From Bacillota bacterium (GTDB taxonomy: Bacteria; Bacillota; Clostridia; Acetivibrionales; DTU013), in contig JAEWQC010000072.1 in the NCBI GenBank assembly GCA_023399355.1, forward strand, positions 1-31,628: DNA of 31,628 bases, written 5' to 3'. The notes under the pieces were generated by a model. It saw only the letters and a program-made list of their open reading frames with translations, did not search any database and had not been told where the DNA came from. Shown in pieces: positions 8,005 through 16,400 of the stretch (position 1 is the first letter of the stretch; the number at the start of each line of letters is the position of its first letter). Position numbers and translations under genes: made by a program.

Positions 8005-9345
8005 TTAAGCAATCATCCCGTCAACTTCACTCAGCACTTCATCCATAATAGCCATCGCATCCTGCAGTTCCTGTTCGGTGATGATCAGAGGCGGTGCCAC
8101 GATCACGGAATTCTCATGCGAATAGGTATAGAAGCCCTTTGCGCTCAGCATTCCGATGATCTTTTTCATAATGCCTTCGGGATCTATTCCGTACTCTACC
8201 AAAGGCTCCCTGGTCTTTTTGCTTCTGACCAGTTCGATTGCCGAGAATAAGCCGATATAACGCACATCTCCAACACTCGGGTGCTTGGACTTGAGCTCTT
8301 CCAGAAGTTTCCCCAGCAAGACGCCGCGTTCCTTTGCCTGTGAAATCAATCCGGTTTCCTTATAGTACTCTATGGTTGCAATACCGGCCGCGCATCCGAG
8401 CGGATGAGCAGAATAGGTCAGTCCGCAGCTCAGGAAATTCTCTTCGTAATAATCCGCTATTTTCCTGCTGACGATCACACCGCCAATAGGAGCATACCCA
8501 CAGGTGATCCCTTTTGCAAAAGTGATGATGTCAGGCTTTACATCATAATTATCAATAGCAAACCATTCTCCGGTACGTCCCCAGCCTGTCATTACCTCAT
8601 CGCATACCATCAGGATGCCAAACTCGTCACAGATCTTGCGTATCCCCTTCATATAGCCTTTCGGCGGTATGATGACCCCATTGCTTCCCGTAATGCTCTC
8701 AAGGAAAATTGCTGCGACAGATTGACGGCCTTCATAAAGGATCTGTTCTCTTAACTGTTCTATATAATATTCTGTTGCTGCCTCTTCGCTTTCGAACGGG
8801 ATCCTGGACCTGTAAATATAAGGATCGAAAAACTTGACAAATCCCGGAATGCCAGGTTCACAGGCATATCTCCTGGGTTCGCCCGTTAGGTTTGCCGCAC
8901 CGTAGGTAGAACCGTGATAAGAACGGTACCGTGAAAAGATTTTGAAACGACCTGTCACCATCTTTGCAATTTTTATGGCATTCTCGTTGGCATCCGCACC
9001 GCCAAGGGTGAAAAATACTTTTGCCATATTGTCGGGTGCAGCCTCTACAACCATCTTTGCAAGCTGTGAACGCACATCTATTGCAAAAGACGGTGCCGAG
9101 AAAGCCAATCTTCCGGCTTGCTCCTGTATGGCATTTATTACTTTCTTGTTGCCATAGCCAATGTTCAAATTAACCAATTGCGAAGACATATCATAGTAAC
9201 GTTTCCCGTCTCCATCCCAGAAATAGATACCTTCTCCGCCGATCATCACCTTCGGCTTCAGAGCACCCTGTGTACTCCATGAATGCAGGTTGTATTGCCT
9301 GGATACCTCACTGATTTCCTTTGCTGTGGATAATTCCAAGTCCAT
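8005..9345 (-). CDS. Class III PLP aminotransferase, probable beta-alanine (omega-amino acid) aminotransferase
   Basis: A 446-residue class III aminotransferase. Visible features are the phosphate-binding GGADANENAIK (115-125), YHGSTYGA (143-150), Asp249 in CDEVMTGWGRTG that holds the PLP ring nitrogen, and Schiff-base Lys278 (FAKGIT). It resembles omega-amino-acid:pyruvate and beta-alanine aminotransferases. As the first enzyme gene after the candidate operon promoter it would convert beta-alanine, the end product of uracil reduction, to malonic semialdehyde, recovering the nitrogen. The ribosome site GAGGTGATGAG precedes the ATG and follows a terminator-like hairpin in the leader. Beta-alanine versus 3-aminoisobutyrate or GABA preference cannot be read from the sequence. 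Confidence 0.86.
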   Translation of the reverse strand: MDLELSTAKEISEVSRQYNLHSWSTQGALKPKVMIGGEGIYFWDGDGKRYYDMSSQLVNLNIGYGNKKVINAIQEQAGRLAFSAPSFAIDVRSQLAKMVVEAAPDNMAKVFFTLGGADANENAIKIAKMVTGRFKIFSRYRSYHGSTYGAANLTGEPRRYACEPGIPGFVKFFDPYIYRSRIPFESEEAATEYYIEQLREQILYEGRQSVAAIFLESITGSNGVIIPPKGYMKGIRKICDEFGILMVCDEVMTGWGRTGEWFAIDNYDVKPDIITFAKGITCGYAPIGGVIVSRKIADYYEENFLSCGLTYSAHPLGCAAGIATIEYYKETGLISQAKERGVLLGKLLEELKSKHPSVGDVRYIGLFSAIELVRSKKTREPLVEYGIDPEGIMKKIIGMLSAKGFYTYSHENSVIVAPPLIITEQELQDAMAIMDEVLSEVDGMIA

Positions 9346-9370
9346 GTCTCATCACCTCGTCTAAAAATAA

Positions 9371-9426
9371 CAAAGGAACCTGTCAGGTTGGAATCTCGTA
9401 AGAATCCAACCTGACAGGCCCCTTTG
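9371..9426 (-). terminator. Terminator-like hairpin in the leader of the pyrimidine operon (possible attenuator)
   Basis: A 14-bp perfect stem (9379-9392 with 9405-9418) is extended by six more pairs, CAAAGG with CCTTTG, across a 2x2 mismatch. On the minus strand TTATTTTTA follows directly. It lies downstream of the candidate promoter at 9459-9486 and about 25 bases before the aminotransferase start. It is thus either the pucR terminator or, because a promoter precedes it, a leader attenuator. No PyrR-type binding loop was recognised. Confidence 0.7.
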
Positions 9427-9458
9427 CCTTGATTTATACCTCTAAATTCTATATATCC

Positions 9459-9495
9459 ATCATAACACGTTTAAAAATCAATGCAACGAGTTGCA
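9459..9495 (-). promoter_or_regulatory. Candidate promoter and operator of the pyrimidine operon
   Basis: On the minus strand TTGCAT (9481-9486), a 16-base spacer and TATGAT (9459-9464) form a sigma-A-like promoter. A perfect dyad, TGCAAC-GA-GTTGCA (9482-9495), overlaps the -35 element. That position suits an operator for the PucR-type regulator encoded immediately upstream. The predicted start near 9452 would give a leader of about 107 bases that includes the hairpin at 9371-9426. Confidence 0.45.
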
Positions 9496-9516
9496 GCACA
9501 AAGTTTTTTGTGCTGC
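9493..9516 (-). terminator. Hairpin after pucR
   Basis: A 10-bp stem (GCAGCACAAA with TTTGTGCTGC, 4-base loop) lies about 20 bases after the PucR stop codon. On the minus strand no T-run follows directly; a TTTTT occurs some 20 bases later. It is probably a weak terminator or an mRNA 3' stabiliser. Confidence 0.4.
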
Positions 9517-9535
9517 TGCACACAATTCCCCAAGA

Positions 9536-10702
9536 CTACAGCAATTCTCTGATATTGAAAGCAAGAAGCAGCTTCAGACCCTCCTGGTAAGTGAGGTCAC
9601 TGCAAAGTATTTCCTTGATTTTTTTCATTTTATAATTAATGGTATTGCGATGCACAAAGGTTTCCTTTGCGACCTCCTGTATACTGGCATTGTATTCAAG
9701 ATACTGCTTCAGCGTGAGTAGATAATCCGTCTGGTTCTTTTTGTCATAAGCCTCGAGTTTTCCAAGTGTCTCCACATAAAATGATCTCATGACATTCTGA
9801 TCCTCTATCCCCAGCAGCAGCTGATACAACCCGATACTGCGGTAGGAAACCACTGCTTTGTCCTGCTTCTCTGCGAGGTGCAAAAGTGCTACCGCCCTCT
9901 TGTAATTTCTCGGCAGCGACCGGATACCCGGGTCATTGATACTGATCCCCGCCCTGATACGATATTCCTGCCCGCCGAAATTGCATACCTCATTCAGGCG
10001 TTCAACCGCGTTTTCTATAAAATCCTGCGGAAAACTTTGCAGGACAATAATCAGATATTGATCCTGGCGGAAGATGTTAAACCGATCACTGTGGTTATAC
10101 AAAATTTTTGCAAGGTGCAGGCGCACAGATTTGTCAAACTCGGAAAACCTGTCTTTGGAGGGCACTTGAAGCGATAATGCCACGAGACAGAATTCAGCAT
10201 CAAGATTAAACTCCTTCCGTTCCAGAACCGATCCAAATTCGGAAATTCTCTCAGGGAAAAACAGAACATTACGGAATGCACCGGCAACGCTGATTTCGTT
10301 CTCTTCAGACTTTATGATCTTTCTGCAGAAATCATTGGTGATATCCACAATCCTGGTCTTCCAGGGGATTGTAAACAAGGGGAACTCAACCTCTCTGCAG
10401 TATGCGATCAAATCTTCAGGCACCGATTGTATATAGGGTCCGATATTGAGCACCAATCCACTCGCCTGATGTCCCACCAGTCCTTTTGCAAAATCAAGGA
10501 ACCAATCCGTATCGGCATGTCCGATCCCCGTTGTGAAGATCAGTTCCTGTCCGTGAAGAAAGCTTGCCGTCTCAGGGTCTTCCAGCATGTGAACCCAGTT
10601 GACCAGGTTATTCATGTTGTTTTCTCCGCAGATCAGGCTCATACTATAATTTTCTTTTGAATATTTGCATAAATATCTCAGTGATATAGCCAATGCTTTC
10701 AC
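9536..10702 (-). CDS. PucR-family transcriptional regulator
   Basis: A 388-residue regulator of purine/pyrimidine-catabolism type. Residues about 10-130 match the PucR N-terminal ligand domain (NNLVNWVHMLEDPETASFLHG, split here as NNLVNWVHMLED then PETASFLHG). The middle part is GGDEF-like, as usual in this family. Residues about 330-385 are the C-terminal PucR helix-turn-helix (YLEYNASIQEVAKETFVHRN). The start is a GTG preceded by AGGAAAGG; a TTG three codons later is also spaced well from that site. Position directly upstream of the catabolic operon on the same strand makes it the likely activator of that operon, responding to a pathway substrate or intermediate. Effector and sign of control are inferred. 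Confidence 0.85.
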   Translation of the reverse strand: MKALAISLRYLCKYSKENYSMSLICGENNMNNLVNWVHMLEDPETASFLHGQELIFTTGIGHADTDWFLDFAKGLVGHQASGLVLNIGPYIQSVPEDLIAYCREVEFPLFTIPWKTRIVDITNDFCRKIIKSEENEISVAGAFRNVLFFPERISEFGSVLERKEFNLDAEFCLVALSLQVPSKDRFSEFDKSVRLHLAKILYNHSDRFNIFRQDQYLIIVLQSFPQDFIENAVERLNEVCNFGGQEYRIRAGISINDPGIRSLPRNYKRAVALLHLAEKQDKAVVSYRSIGLYQLLLGIEDQNVMRSFYVETLGKLEAYDKKNQTDYLLTLKQYLEYNASIQEVAKETFVHRNTINYKMKKIKEILCSDLTYQEGLKLLLAFNIRELL

Positions 10703-10732
10703 CCTTTCCTGCAGAGCATAACTGATGATCCA

Positions 10733-10816
10733 GGCTGCATGGGCGAGCAGTTGACATCGTCAACGACCAGCCCCGGCTGCATGGGCGAGCAGTTGACACC
10801 GTCAACGACCAGCCCC
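10733..10816. repeat. Two tandem 42-bp hairpin repeats upstream of pucR
   Basis: Units 10733-10774 and 10775-10816 are identical except for one base. Each contains the dyad GTTGAC-N3-GTCAAC (10750-10764 and 10792-10806) and has outer arms GGCTG/CAGCC, so each unit can fold into a hairpin. They lie between the candidate pucR promoter and the pucR start, on the transcribed leader. They are markedly more GC-rich than the flanking AT-rich DNA. Paired operators or RNA elements controlling pucR are both possible. Confidence 0.85.
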
Positions 10817-10829
10817 CCCTTATTAACAA

Positions 10830-10865
10830 ATTATCAAAAATAATCGGTTTTTGCAATCGGTTTTT
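10830..10865 (-). promoter_or_regulatory. Candidate pucR promoter with 11-bp direct repeats
   Basis: On the minus strand TTGCAA (10851-10856) is followed after a short 15-base spacer by GATAAT (10830-10835). Two direct copies of AATCGGTTTTT (plus strand, 10842-10852 and 10855-10865) with 13-base period overlap the -35 region and could be a regulator site shared with the divergent AAA ATPase gene. The spacer is shorter than ideal, so the promoter call is tentative. Confidence 0.3.
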
Positions 10866-10927
10866 TCGGGCTTTCCAAGCCAACTCCCATCTCTGCTATA
10901 TTGTTTCCATTTTTTAATGAAATCCGG

Positions 10928-10933
10928 TATAAT
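10928..10933 (+). promoter_or_regulatory. TATAAT -10 element immediately upstream of the AAA ATPase
   Basis: A perfect TATAAT lies seven bases before the ATG at 10940. A start site at normal distance would fall on or next to the ATG, giving a leaderless or nearly leaderless transcript. No convincing -35 element (a poor TTCCAT at 17-base spacing) and no ribosome site are seen. Confidence 0.4.
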
Positions 10934-10939
10934 AATTTC

Positions 10940-11695
10940 ATGACGAATCAGTATATAAAGAGTGCAGAACTAAAGAGAGAAAATATTGCTTCCTTCGAAG
11001 AATATCCTTATTGTCTTCCTGCCATTAAAAGCATCGACAATCTGGAGTTTCATCCCAAGGTAACCTTCTTTGTCGGTGAAAACGGCACCGGAAAATCAAC
11101 CATACTGGAATCCATTGCGGTTGCGTACGGCTTTAATCCTGAGGGCGGCTCAAAGAATTTCACCTTTTCCACAGTGGACTCTCATTCAGGCCTGTACAAT
11201 CACATCAAGCTTGCGAAAGGCGTCAAAAGGCCCAAAGATGCTTTCTTTCTAAGGTCGGAAAGCTACTATAATGTAGCTACCTATATTGATCAGCTGGATA
11301 ATGAGTTTAGCTTCAGTCCTCCTATCAAGGATGCGTTCGGAGGGAAATCCCTCCATGAGCAGTCCCACGGAGAATCGTTTTTCGCATTGTTTCTGAACAG
11401 GCTGAGAGGACACGGCCTGTATATACTCGATGAACCCGAGGCAGCACTGTCGCCGTCACGCCAGATGTCGCTGATCAGCAGAATGCATGAATTGATCGGC
11501 ATGGATTCCCAGTTCATCATAGCTACCCACTCCCCGATCATCATGGCTTACCCTGATGCAGCCATTTATGAGATCAGGGAAACCATCGAACGCATAAAGT
11601 ATGAAGAGACTGAGCATTATCAGGTAATGCGGGCTTTCATTAAAAACAAGGACGGGATGTTGCGTGAATTGATGAAGCCGGCGGAAAATTCTTAA
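10940..11695 (+). CDS. AAA family ATPase (AAA_21/ABC-like, single domain)
   Basis: A 251-residue cytoplasmic ATPase. Walker A GENGTGKS is at 46-53, a signature-like SHGES at 142-146, Walker B YILDEPEAAL at 161-170 with the catalytic Glu, and a switch His in ATHSP near 197. The arrangement is ABC-type with no membrane domain, as in small predicted ATPases related to the RecF/OLD-like group. The ATG at 10940 is chosen; an in-frame TTG at 10901 lies upstream of the TATAAT and has no ribosome site. It begins a plus-strand cassette and is followed 17 bases later by a GNAT gene. Biological role is unknown. Such ATPases also occur in defence and toxin systems, but no nuclease partner is visible here. 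Confidence 0.85.
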   Translation: MTNQYIKSAELKRENIASFEEYPYCLPAIKSIDNLEFHPKVTFFVGENGTGKSTILESIAVAYGFNPEGGSKNFTFSTVDSHSGLYNHIKLAKGVKRPKDAFFLRSESYYNVATYIDQLDNEFSFSPPIKDAFGGKSLHEQSHGESFFALFLNRLRGHGLYILDEPEAALSPSRQMSLISRMHELIGMDSQFIIATHSPIIMAYPDAAIYEIRETIERIKYEETEHYQVMRAFIKNKDGMLRELMKPAENS

Positions 11696-11712
11696 ATCCG
11701 AGGTGAGCGGTA

Positions 11713-12171
11713 TTGAACCTGCTATTTGAAAAAGCCGGTGAAGACGATGCGGCACAATTGATCAAAGTCCTTAATCAAAGTTTTTATAATGATTTCATTT
11801 TCTTTGGAGAATGCCCCGGATATGGTGTGACACTGGAAGACATGAAGCAGCGGATCCGGAACTCCATCCAGTATAAGATACTGGCAGATCACAACATTGT
11901 CGGCAATATTTCGGTACGCACACCGGACAATGGCCGGTATTGGCTTGGGTGCCTCGCCATCATACCGGAATTTCAAAACAGGGGGATCGGTTCCAAAGCC
12001 ATCCAATTTATTGAGAAAGAATTTCCCGATGCGATTTCCTGGGGTTTGGATACTCCTGTGCAAAAGGCAGGGAACTGTCACTTTTATGAGAAAGCGGGCT
12101 ATATAGGGATTGAGGATCGAGTTCATTCGGAAAAAGTCACCCTGAGGATATATGAAAAAAAAATGAAATGA
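11713..12171 (+). CDS. GNAT family N-acetyltransferase
   Basis: A 152-residue acetyl-CoA-dependent acyltransferase. The acetyl-CoA pyrophosphate loop is visible as IIPEFQNRGIGSKAIQFIE (about residues 88-106), followed by the typical late motif HFYEKAGY. The start is TTG at 11713, supported by GAGGTG with seven bases spacing; no better ATG exists before the conserved part. It follows the AAA ATPase by 17 bases and is probably co-transcribed. Acceptor substrate unknown. Confidence 0.82.
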   Translation: MNLLFEKAGEDDAAQLIKVLNQSFYNDFIFFGECPGYGVTLEDMKQRIRNSIQYKILADHNIVGNISVRTPDNGRYWLGCLAIIPEFQNRGIGSKAIQFIEKEFPDAISWGLDTPVQKAGNCHFYEKAGYIGIEDRVHSEKVTLRIYEKKMK

Positions 12172-12230
12172 GCTATCATATCTATAGAACCTATTAAACA
12201 ATTGAAGAGAAAATGAAAGGATTTAATGAT

Positions 12231-12890
12231 ATGAACCTGTATGTGGAAAACTTGCTTAATCTTGCGGAATGTTTTGAAAAAGCAATCTTTAATAACGTGA
12301 AATATCCTTGGGACGCACTTCCAAGAATAAAAACGTTTTTGCTTGAATTTTCTAAGAACCTTCCCGGAGAGTTTGAACAAATAGATCAATATATCTGGGT
12401 CGGTAAAGGAACCACTATAGAGAAATCCGCCTTAATAAAGGGTCCCGCCATTATCGGCCGCAACTGTGAAATCAGGCAAGGCGCATATATCCGGGAAAAT
12501 GTCCTGCTTGGTGACGGCGTGGTGATTGGAAATTCAACAGAACTTAAAAACTCACTGCTGTTCAACAAAGCCCAGGTTCCGCATTTCAACTACGTAGGTG
12601 ACTCCATTCTGGGATTTAAAGCACATCTGGGTGCAGGCGTCATTTGCTCAAACCTCAAATCAAATGGCGAAATAGTGAGAGTAAAGGTCGGTGCCGATTA
12701 TATCGAAACAAACCTGAGAAAATTCGGGGCTATTGTCGGAGATCATGCTGAAGTGGGCTGCAATTCTGTGCTGAATCCCGGCACGGTCATCGGCAGGAAC
12801 AGTATTGTATATCCGCTTACACCTGTCAGAGGATTTGTTCCTGACAATCATATCCTGAAAAGTACCGGTGAATTGGTCCCAAAAAGATAG
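12231..12890 (+). CDS. Left-handed beta-helix (hexapeptide repeat) protein, GlmU/sugar-nucleotidyltransferase-like
   Basis: A 219-residue protein. An N-terminal helical part (1-60) leads to hexapeptide repeats of the left-handed beta-helix fold (GKGTTIEKSALIKGPAIIG, then NCEIRQGAYIRENVLLGDG, and later AIVGDHAEVGCNSVLNPGT). Databases commonly label such proteins UDP-N-acetylglucosamine pyrophosphorylase-like, but the nucleotidyltransferase domain of GlmU is absent, so an acyltransferase or binding role is more plausible. The ATG at 12231 is chosen because GAAAGGA lies nine bases before it; an in-frame ATG at 12213 lacks a good site. It lies between two GNAT acetyltransferase genes, 59 bases after the first. 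Confidence 0.75.
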   Translation: MNLYVENLLNLAECFEKAIFNNVKYPWDALPRIKTFLLEFSKNLPGEFEQIDQYIWVGKGTTIEKSALIKGPAIIGRNCEIRQGAYIRENVLLGDGVVIGNSTELKNSLLFNKAQVPHFNYVGDSILGFKAHLGAGVICSNLKSNGEIVRVKVGADYIETNLRKFGAIVGDHAEVGCNSVLNPGTVIGRNSIVYPLTPVRGFVPDNHILKSTGELVPKR

Positions 12891-12935
12891 AACAGCGCAA
12901 AAAATAAATATTTTGTTTACTGGAGAGTATCGCTA

Positions 12936-13400
12936 ATGATAGAATTTAGAAAAGCCGGCTATGGGGACATTAATGGTCTGATTCGATTGCGTTTGGAGTT
13001 CCTGAATGAGGTTCAGAAAGTCGGATCTCCATCGGAAGATGCTGCTTTGAAAGCCAAATTAAAAGACTATTTTATGGTAAACATGAAAGCAGGCAGCTTT
13101 TCCTCCTGGATAGCAGTCGATAACGGAGTTATTGTCGGAACAAGCGGCATCTGCTATTACGCATTGCCCCCTTCCTATAATAGAATTACGGGTAATGTCG
13201 CATACATTATGAATATGTATACACAGCCGGCGTATCGGGGAAAAGGGATTGCGCCCTCCCTGTTTGAGAAATTACTGGTTGAAGCAAAAGACCGCGGCTG
13301 TCATAAGATAAGCTTGAATGCAACAGAGATGGGCAGGCCATTATATATGAAATTCGGGTTTAAAGAGTCAAATGATGAAATGGTTCTGACCCTGTCATGA
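12936..13400 (+). CDS. GNAT family N-acetyltransferase
   Basis: A 154-residue acetyltransferase. The core motif NMYTQPAYRGKGIAPSLFE with the R/Q-x-x-G-x-G/A loop lies near residues 87-105, followed by ISLNATEMGRPLYMKFGF, typical of the family C-terminal strand-helix-strand. A GGAG site lies about ten bases before the ATG. It is the last gene of the plus-strand cassette and converges on the NRPS gene, whose stop codon is 75 bases away. Substrate unknown. Confidence 0.82.
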   Translation: MIEFRKAGYGDINGLIRLRLEFLNEVQKVGSPSEDAALKAKLKDYFMVNMKAGSFSSWIAVDNGVIVGTSGICYYALPPSYNRITGNVAYIMNMYTQPAYRGKGIAPSLFEKLLVEAKDRGCHKISLNATEMGRPLYMKFGFKESNDEMVLTLS

Positions 13401-13466
13401 GTGTATTTCCCCAATGTTCTTTTTTACAAGCAATATTGTGCAGGAAAGAGGTATGAACAAATACAC
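13401..13466. repeat. Inverted repeat between convergent genes
   Basis: GTGTATTT (13401-13408) and AAATACAC (13459-13466) are perfect complements flanking about 50 bases between the GNAT and NRPS stop codons. The loop is long and no strong T-run follows, so it is only a weak candidate for a bidirectional terminator. Confidence 0.25.
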
Positions 13467-13475
13467 TTATGGTCA

Positions 13476-16400
13476 TTATGAGTTTCCTGTGATAGCTTCA
13501 AGTCTGTTGACGATGTCATCCTCCATTTCCAAAAGGCAATCGATATATCCGACATATTTTTTTCCGACAAGAAATTCACCCCGGGCATGGTTGTCCATGA
13601 TTAAAAGTCTTAATTCCTTCCATTTGTCGACTAGAGCCTGGAATCTTCCCACAAGCTGATGCTCTTCTATTGCAGGGCAGATGTCCGCATAGGCCTTAAG
13701 AACTATTTTCCATAGCTCACGTTTTTTAATAACTTCCCATAATTTCCATCTGAAGAAGTTCTTCATGTCCAGTTCGGAATAGAAGAGGTTTGCTTTGTCC
13801 GTGTAGATGCATTCCTTTTCAAAAGCACTTTTTAGTGCGTATATTCCTTCTCTTCCGGGATAGACCGAATAATTGTCCTTTTCATAACACTGCATGCGAT
13901 AACTGCTTGCCGCCTTTATAAATAAGCGCCTTATATCGACACCGCCGGCAAGTTTTTCCCTGTCGATGTCTATAGTTGCATAAACCAGTACGGAATTAAA
14001 GGCATACATTAAATCCCGCTTTTTAATCACTCCTACTGACTTATTGCCTGCGTAGGGAATAAAATTGCTGGACAGGGTTGTAGGCATATCAATGTAATAC
14101 AGCATTTCTTCATCATATGCAACTGCAAGGAAGGTGTGTCCGTTATACGACACATCATCCGAATATTGAACATCCTCAAAATCCAGGCTTATAAAGTCCA
14201 TACTGAAAGGAAGCTTGTGCATATTTGTCATAATCACGACAAGCTGTCCCGCATCAAGCAACTTCTCTATGTCAGGCATGGATGAAAAACCCTTTCCATG
14301 CACCAGATTCGGGTTGAATACGCTGCCAAGCGTGTCAAAACTGTTGTTCCAAATGTTAAGCACGGAAGCATCGGAATTATTTGTAATGCTGATGTTGAAA
14401 TCATCCAAAAAAACCGGCAGGTAGTTAGGATAATCTTTGACATATCTTTTCAGACAAAAGTAGGACATCAGATCATGACAGTCGAGAAGTTCAGCAAACG
14501 TATCTGTTTCACCCGCTGCGTTGAAAAAGTATTCCGTTTCCAGGTTCTTTTTCATATGAGCCGGGAATTCCGCAGACTCCGTATATATGAGGTTTTTATC
14601 GGCAATGGCTGCCAGTTCGGCTATCGTAGGATATTGCAGGATATCCTTTACTGTGATTCCACAGGTCTTCATCTTGCCGACTACCTGTACCGCCTTCAAC
14701 GAGTTGCCGCCAAGGCTGAAAAAATCATCGAATATGCCGACACGGTCATGAAGGTCAAGTGTGTATTCCCATACACGCATAATCATAGCTTCCGTACTGT
14801 TCCTTGCACGGACTATCCCATCCTTGCATTCGGTCCGTATGTTGATTTCATTCAAGACTTTCCTGTCCACTTTACCGTTCACAGTCAGTGGAATACTGTC
14901 AACATCTATGAAATATGCAGGTATCATATAGTCTGGTAAAACTTTCGCAAGGAATTCCCTTATCGCAGTGTCCCTGTCATTTTCCCAGACAATATAAGCA
15001 CAAAGATACTTTCCTGTATTGTTATCCATTCTGTCGGTCACAACGGCGTCCCTTATGCCGGGATGCTTCAGCAGTTTGCTTTCCACCTCTCCAAGCTCGA
15101 CCCTGTATCCCCTGATCTTCACCTGATGGTCCAGCCGTCCTAAAAACTCAATTTCCCCTTCCGGCAACATCCTTCCAAGGTCACCGGTTTTATACATCAA
15201 TTCATCCCTGCCTGCAAACGGATTCCTGACAAAGGAGGCATCGGTCCTATCGGGGTCATTCACATATCCCGCTGCAACGCCAATGCCGCCTATGTAGAGT
15301 TCACCTGCCACCCCCGCGGGTACAGGCCTTTTATTGACATCAAGTATGTAGAAACTGGTATTTGCAATAGGTCTGCCATAGGGTATGCTGATTCTGGAGG
15401 AATCCTCCCGGACTACGGGATGGTAAATTGACCATACTGTACCTTCGGTGGCACCTCCAAGTGAAATAACCGCTGCATTGGGGAAATATTTCTTCAATTT
15501 TTCAGGAAGTGCGACAGGTATCCAGTCACCGCTCATAAATGCAAGCCGCAGGTCATTTTGAACATACTCCTCGCCGCAGTTATCCAGATACTGTACAAGA
15601 TAATTCAAGGTGGAAGGGACAGAATCCCAGAAAGTCACTCTGTGCTTCCGCAGAAGACCTATCAGCGCCTCCGGGTTTTGTACATTCTCTTTTTCGGCAA
15701 TCACTATTTTCCCGCCTGATGCCAGCATCCCGAATATATCATACACAGACAGGTCAAAGCACATGGAGGTAATGAAGAGCAGGGTATCCCCGCTGTTGAT
15801 ATGAAACCTGCCGTTCACCCACGTAATAAGGTTTACGGCAGAATCGTGCCGGATCCTCACACCTTTGGGATTACCGGTAGACCCGGAGGTAAATATAATA
15901 TAGGCAAGTTCACTGGGGTGAACGGATATCGCGGGATTTTCAGAGGGGTGGGACTGCAGTTCTTCCTCGTCAATCACAATCATATTTTCATGGAACGGAT
16001 CACAACTCCCGTCGCTCAGGACCCCCCTCACATTCGAATGATCCGCAATATACCGCCGCCTTGCAGTTGGATACTCCGGATCGACAGGCACATAAGCAGC
16101 GCCGCATTTCAGAATCGCAAGCATGCCCGCGATCATACCGAGGCTCCGCTGCGTTGCCAGGCCTACCGTATCTCCGGGCTCTATGCCGTTGGCAATCAGC
16201 TTGAATGCGAGCCTGTTTGCATACTGGTTCAAAGCACCGTACGACAGTTCCCTGTTTCCCGATACAAGTGCAGTGTTGTCCGGCTTGTTTTGAGCTTGCT
16301 CTTCGAATAGCACATGCATGCTTTTTTCACTGTCATACCACGCTTGTGTATCGTTAAAGTCGCAGAGCATTTCCTTCAGTTGCTTCTCCGTGATAAGCCT

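Noticed and set aside
9371..9426. PyrR-dependent attenuator
   Set aside because: The hairpin and flanks show no PyrR binding-loop consensus, and PyrR normally controls synthesis rather than breakdown genes.
10940..13400. Defence island (OLD/Gabija-like ATPase system)
   Set aside because: The ATPase has no TOPRIM or nuclease domain, and the partners are GNAT and beta-helix proteins, so no known defence system is supported.
14298..14939. Plus-strand open frame of 213 codons inside the NRPS
   Set aside because: It is antisense to the conserved terminal and carrier domains; composition is that of a shadow frame.
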